The translations under genes were made by a program, and so were the position numbers. A DNA stretch of 64,000 nt from contig CALHCF010000019.1 of NCBI GenBank assembly GCA_937930635.1, positions 33,343 to 97,342 on the forward strand, in the 5' to 3' direction. This document shows, in pieces, positions 61,417-64,000 of this stretch (position 1 is the stretch's first letter; every line of letters begins with the position of its first letter). This DNA is from an uncultured Rhizobiaceae group bacterium (GTDB lineage: Bacteria; Pseudomonadota; Alphaproteobacteria; Rhizobiales; Rhizobiaceae). Below the pieces are notes generated by a model. That model searched no databases, had not been told where the DNA came from, and saw only the letters and a program-made list of their open reading frames with translations.

Positions 61417-61972
61417 CTTTGTTCCTATTCATCCGCTGGGCGACCCCGAAGCCGTCTCAAAGGCCAGTTCCAATGCGGGCGTGACGTTTGATATTCCGCC
61501 GGATCTGTCCATGGTTCAAGTATTTGCCCGCAAGGGCCAGGAAGACAATGTGATCAGGAAGCTGGGTATTTCAGACAGCCCGCGCACGGCCAGTTCTCAG
61601 AAATCATTCAATGCCCTTCCACTTTCTCCCGGTCAGTGGATGTTGGTTGGAAACGAGAAAGACAGTTCCAAATTTGAGGCTGCGATAGCAAAGAAAGTCG
61701 CTGGCATTGGATATGTTTCCCAACAGTCCGCAAGCCGCGTCTGCTTTCGGGTGTCTGGCCCAAAGGTACGGGATTTTATGTCTCGCGGATGCCGTTTGGA
61801 TCTTGGCGAATCCGTCACATCAAAAGGTTATTGTGCTCAAACTCCAATCGCCCAGATCGGTGTTTTGCTGCATCAGATCGACGAAGCCCCAACCTATGAT
61901 CTGTACGTTTATTCGGGCTTCGCGCGCGCATTCTGGCACTGGCTGACAGAGACCGCTGCTCAATTCCGCTGA
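61409..61972 (+). CDS. soxG: Sarcosine oxidase, gamma subunit
   Basis: 187 residues from the ATG at 61409, overlapping the soxA end by 8 nt. GQWMLVG, VSGPKVRDFMSRGCRLDL and SGFARAFWHWLTETAAQF are typical of the GcvT-like small gamma subunit, which binds the alpha subunit. Last gene of the operon. No hairpin terminator is evident in the short spacer before the leftward gene. Confidence 0.94.
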   Translation: MADFVPIHPLGDPEAVSKASSNAGVTFDIPPDLSMVQVFARKGQEDNVIRKLGISDSPRTASSQKSFNALPLSPGQWMLVGNEKDSSKFEAAIAKKVAGIGYVSQQSASRVCFRVSGPKVRDFMSRGCRLDLGESVTSKGYCAQTPIAQIGVLLHQIDEAPTYDLYVYSGFARAFWHWLTETAAQFR

Positions 61973-62055
61973 TCCGGGTGCTGAACTCCGGAGTTGTGAG
62001 ATTCATAACTGGATTGGCTGGCAGACAGGACAAACTATCCTGTTAAATGGTCCAG

Positions 62056-62778
62056 CTACGTGCTTTCAGAGATGTTTGATAATGGCGTGAACTCTTTTGT
62101 ACTGACACTATGTGTACGGACGCTTTGCGCCACCTTTACCGCCATATCAGCGTTGAATTTATCGCGAAGGGCGGTGCGGATGTTGGGATAACGCTGTTCA
62201 AGTTTCAGAAGAGTTGAAAGCGAAATTTCCACATATTCGCCACCCTCTGCCACAACGACTGTCGCAGAAGCTGGCTGATTCAGAAGCAGCCCCACCTCTC
62301 CAACAAATCCACCATCAGGAAGGCTGAATTTCTGCCCTGCTTTTTCCAGGTGAATTTCGCTGTCGAGCACAAAATACAACTTGGAGTTCAGTTGCCCTTC
62401 CGCAGTAATCGCAGTTTTCCCGTCTCCAGTTTTCCATGTGGCAATTTTTGAAAGTCGGCGGAATTCGCCGGGGGCCATGTTATCGAGATGTTTGTAGAGG
62501 CGTTTGTCCCGCTCAGACATGGAGAACGTCGTTCGGTCCATCATGATCTGGATCATCACGTAGAGGTTTGCGAAACCCAAAACAATGCTCCAGCCAATTG
62601 CTTCCCACAAAGGAGTTTCGGGAACTGCATAATAGTAGGCGATATAGAATAACGTGCCGATAAATATGAGTATTCTCAAAATGACCTGATCACGGGTAAT
62701 CAGACCCAGGGCATAGCACCCAGCGGCCAGGTGAGCGAGATAAGCACCGCTTGTGATTGATTGCGTAATCCAGTCCAT
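62056..62778 (-). CDS. Popeye-domain-like membrane protein with cyclic-nucleotide-binding-like domain
   Basis: 240 residues from the ATG at 62778; a GTG at 62820 would add 14 residues. Three hydrophobic segments (about 10-28, 33-50, 55-80) are followed by MIQIMMDRTTFSMSERDKRLYKHLDNMAPGEFRRLSKIATWKTGDGKTAITAEGQLNSKLYFVLDSEI, a cupin/cNMP-type beta barrel. The topology and order match animal Popeye (POPDC) proteins and their bacterial relatives. The canonical cAMP phosphate-binding GE...RxA signature is only partly seen (FVGEVGLLLNQPASATV). Role unknown. Confidence 0.75.
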   Translation of the reverse strand: MDWITQSITSGAYLAHLAAGCYALGLITRDQVILRILIFIGTLFYIAYYYAVPETPLWEAIGWSIVLGFANLYVMIQIMMDRTTFSMSERDKRLYKHLDNMAPGEFRRLSKIATWKTGDGKTAITAEGQLNSKLYFVLDSEIHLEKAGQKFSLPDGGFVGEVGLLLNQPASATVVVAEGGEYVEISLSTLLKLEQRYPNIRTALRDKFNADMAVKVAQSVRTHSVSTKEFTPLSNISEST

Positions 62779-62979
62779 GGAACCATCCAGAAGCGCGTCA
62801 ATCTCCGGGATATGACACACTCAGGAGTAGAGCAACCCCAACAATCCAAGTCCAGTTTTTTCGTGCAGACCATTATTTGATTTCTTTTTTTGGGAAGCAC
62901 AGACTTCTTTTGCAACTGGGTCAAATTACATCGCCCAAAACTCCACCAATAATCACTGATGTCGATATCTTGGTATGAA

Positions 62980-63008
62980 CTTGTCACAGAGATGGAAAAT
63001 ATTATATC
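62980..63008 (+). promoter_or_regulatory. Candidate htpG promoter
   Basis: TTGTCA (62981-62986) and TATATC (63003-63008) are spaced by 16 nt, 52 nt ahead of the htpG start. The same place also has CTTGTC with a 14-nt spacing to TATTAT, a possible heat-shock (RpoH) form. No experimental support is available. Confidence 0.35.
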
Positions 63009-63059
63009 CCAGCCAGCCAGAAACGATCAGTATTTTGATGAGGGGGCGAACAGCAACTC

Positions 63060-64000
63060 ATGACCGATGCCACGCAAAAGAAAACATTTGCCTTTCAAAC
63101 CGAAGTTGGCCAGCTGCTCGATATTGTAGCTGGGTCGTTGTATTCCAACCGTGAAATCTTTCTTCGCGAACTGATATCCAATGCCTCCGACGCCTGTGAA
63201 AAGCTGCGCTATCAGGCGATTTCCAAGCCATCGCTGATGGAAGGCGACCAGGGTTTTAACGTGGAACTGGAGGTCAACAAGAAAGCCAGGACAATGTCCA
63301 TCTCGGACAATGGAATTGGTCTCAATTATGACGACCTTCTGGCAACTCTTGGAACAATCGCAAAGTCTGGAACAAGCTCCTTTCTTGAGCAATTGAAAGC
63401 GGGGAGTGAGGGCAATCCCGGTCTGATCGGGCAATTTGGTGTTGGATTTTACTCCGCATTTATGGTGGCTGACCGCGTTGACGTGTTGACCCGCAAGGCG
63501 GGAGAGACCGACAGCTGGCTTTGGTCATCAGATGGCAAGGGTGAATTTTCGATTGAAAGCGCAGACCGGGAAGGGCGCGGCACAACCGTCACCCTGCACC
63601 TGAAGAAGGATGCAAAGGAATATCTTGAAGATGTTCGCATCAAGCATATCGTCAAAACCTATTCGGACCATATCGGGTTTCCCATCAAGCTGGGGGACGA
63701 AACGCTCAATGAAGCGTCGGCAATTTGGACAAGAGCACCCAAAGATGTCGGCGAAGAGCAGCACGCAGAATTTTACCGTCACACCGCCCATGCCTTTGAT
63801 CAGCCCTGGCTGACCATCCATAACAGGGTGGAAGGTGTCGTCAGTTATACGAACCTGCTCTACGTTCCATCGACCCAGCCGTTTGATCTCTTTGATGCTG
63901 AGCGCAGGGGGCATGTGAAGCTGTATGTCAACAAGGTTCTGATTACAGAAGATGCAAAGGATCTGTTGCCGACATATCTGCGTTTCCTGCGCGGCGTTGT
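63060..64000 (+). CDS. htpG: Hsp90-family chaperone HtpG, N-terminal part
   Basis: Starts at the ATG at 63060 and runs off the right edge without a stop (313 codons). The opening KKTFAFQTEVGQLLDIVAGSLYSNREIFLRELISNASDACEKLRYQ, then ISDNGIGLNYDDLLATLGTIAKSGTSSF and IGQFGVGFYSAFMVADRV, forms the GHKL ATP-binding domain with its catalytic Glu and lid. The middle domain begins near residue 230. ATP-dependent chaperone, cytosolic. GGGGGCG lies upstream at a slightly long distance. It is divergent from the Popeye-like gene. Confidence 0.96.
   Translation, partial: MTDATQKKTFAFQTEVGQLLDIVAGSLYSNREIFLRELISNASDACEKLRYQAISKPSLMEGDQGFNVELEVNKKARTMSISDNGIGLNYDDLLATLGTIAKSGTSSFLEQLKAGSEGNPGLIGQFGVGFYSAFMVADRVDVLTRKAGETDSWLWSSDGKGEFSIESADREGRGTTVTLHLKKDAKEYLEDVRIKHIVKTYSDHIGFPIKLGDETLNEASAIWTRAPKDVGEEQHAEFYRHTAHAFDQPWLTIHNRVEGVVSYTNLLYVPSTQPFDLFDAERRGHVKLYVNKVLITEDAKDLLPTYLRFLRGV

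Noticed and set aside
55528..61972. Reading the sox genes as thiosulfate-oxidation genes
   Set aside because: The products are flavin and folate-binding sarcosine oxidase subunits; no SoxYZ, SoxAX cytochrome or SoxCD-type proteins are seen.

Overview
The window looks like the chromosome of a marine-type alphaproteobacterium. GC content is moderate. Gene families point the same way: a heterotetrameric sarcosine oxidase operon, a TRAP transporter, an AprMBA-type APS reductase with ATP sulfurylase, many Gfo/Idh/MocA and acyl-CoA enzymes, and the rpsO-pnp pair. I see no rRNA, tRNA, insertion sequence, prophage or CRISPR array. The taxonomic placement is inference from gene content.

Layout. (1) 1-923, minus strand: 5' part of pnp preceded by rpsO, with a hairpin terminator and a structured pnp leader between them. 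(2) 1113-6025, minus: a tight four-gene operon in the order di-haem cytochrome c peroxidase, class I (LacD/YihT-like) aldolase, fucose/arabinose-isomerase-family protein, Gfo/Idh oxidoreductase. (3) 6097-7995: a Sel1-repeat protein convergent with a secreted or membrane-anchored caspase-like protein. (4) 8160-11473, minus: a TRAP transporter in the order dctQ-dctM-dctP, closed by a strong terminator. (5) 11636-22949: metabolic genes (inositol-phosphatase family, MOSC, Xi-class glutathione transferase, MFS, acyl-CoA synthetase, SDR, TesB, a second Gfo/Idh plus TIM-barrel isomerase pair, VOC protein, LysR regulator). (6) 23047-25341: a large amine-oxidase/desaturase-like flavoprotein.

(7) 25565-39309: an exopolysaccharide locus. 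Wzz/BY-kinase and Wza-like export genes run leftward. Running rightward are VanZ-like, uronate epimerase, GT4, EpsG-like polymerase, Wzx-like flippase, GT4, and then a collinear set matching PglC, PglD, PglE and PglF. That last set predicts a di-N-acetylbacillosamine-type first sugar. It is followed by a 955-residue RTX/cadherin-like protein (39473-42340) whose calcium-binding repeats sit unusually at the N-terminus.

(8) 42916-61972: one-carbon flavoenzymes (a dimethylglycine-dehydrogenase-like protein, a DAO-family flavoprotein, and the sarcosine oxidase operon soxBDAG) flank a sulfite-oxidation island. The island holds a SoeA-like molybdoenzyme divergent from aprM-aprB-aprA, then an unknown 117-residue protein, an FKBP/SlyD-like protein, an unannotated 53-residue protein and sat. 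Sulfite would be oxidised either directly (Soe type) or through APS (AprBA plus Sat, yielding ATP). No soeB or soeC lies beside the soeA-like gene. Note that the sarcosine sox genes are unrelated to the thiosulfate sox genes, none of which are seen here. (9) 62056-64000: a Popeye-like membrane protein divergent from htpG, which runs off the window.

The most interesting parts are the sulfite island, with its orphan molybdoenzyme, divergent promoter carrying a perfect 10-bp inverted repeat and small unknown genes, and the N-terminally RTX-repeated surface protein attached to the bacillosamine-type polysaccharide locus.
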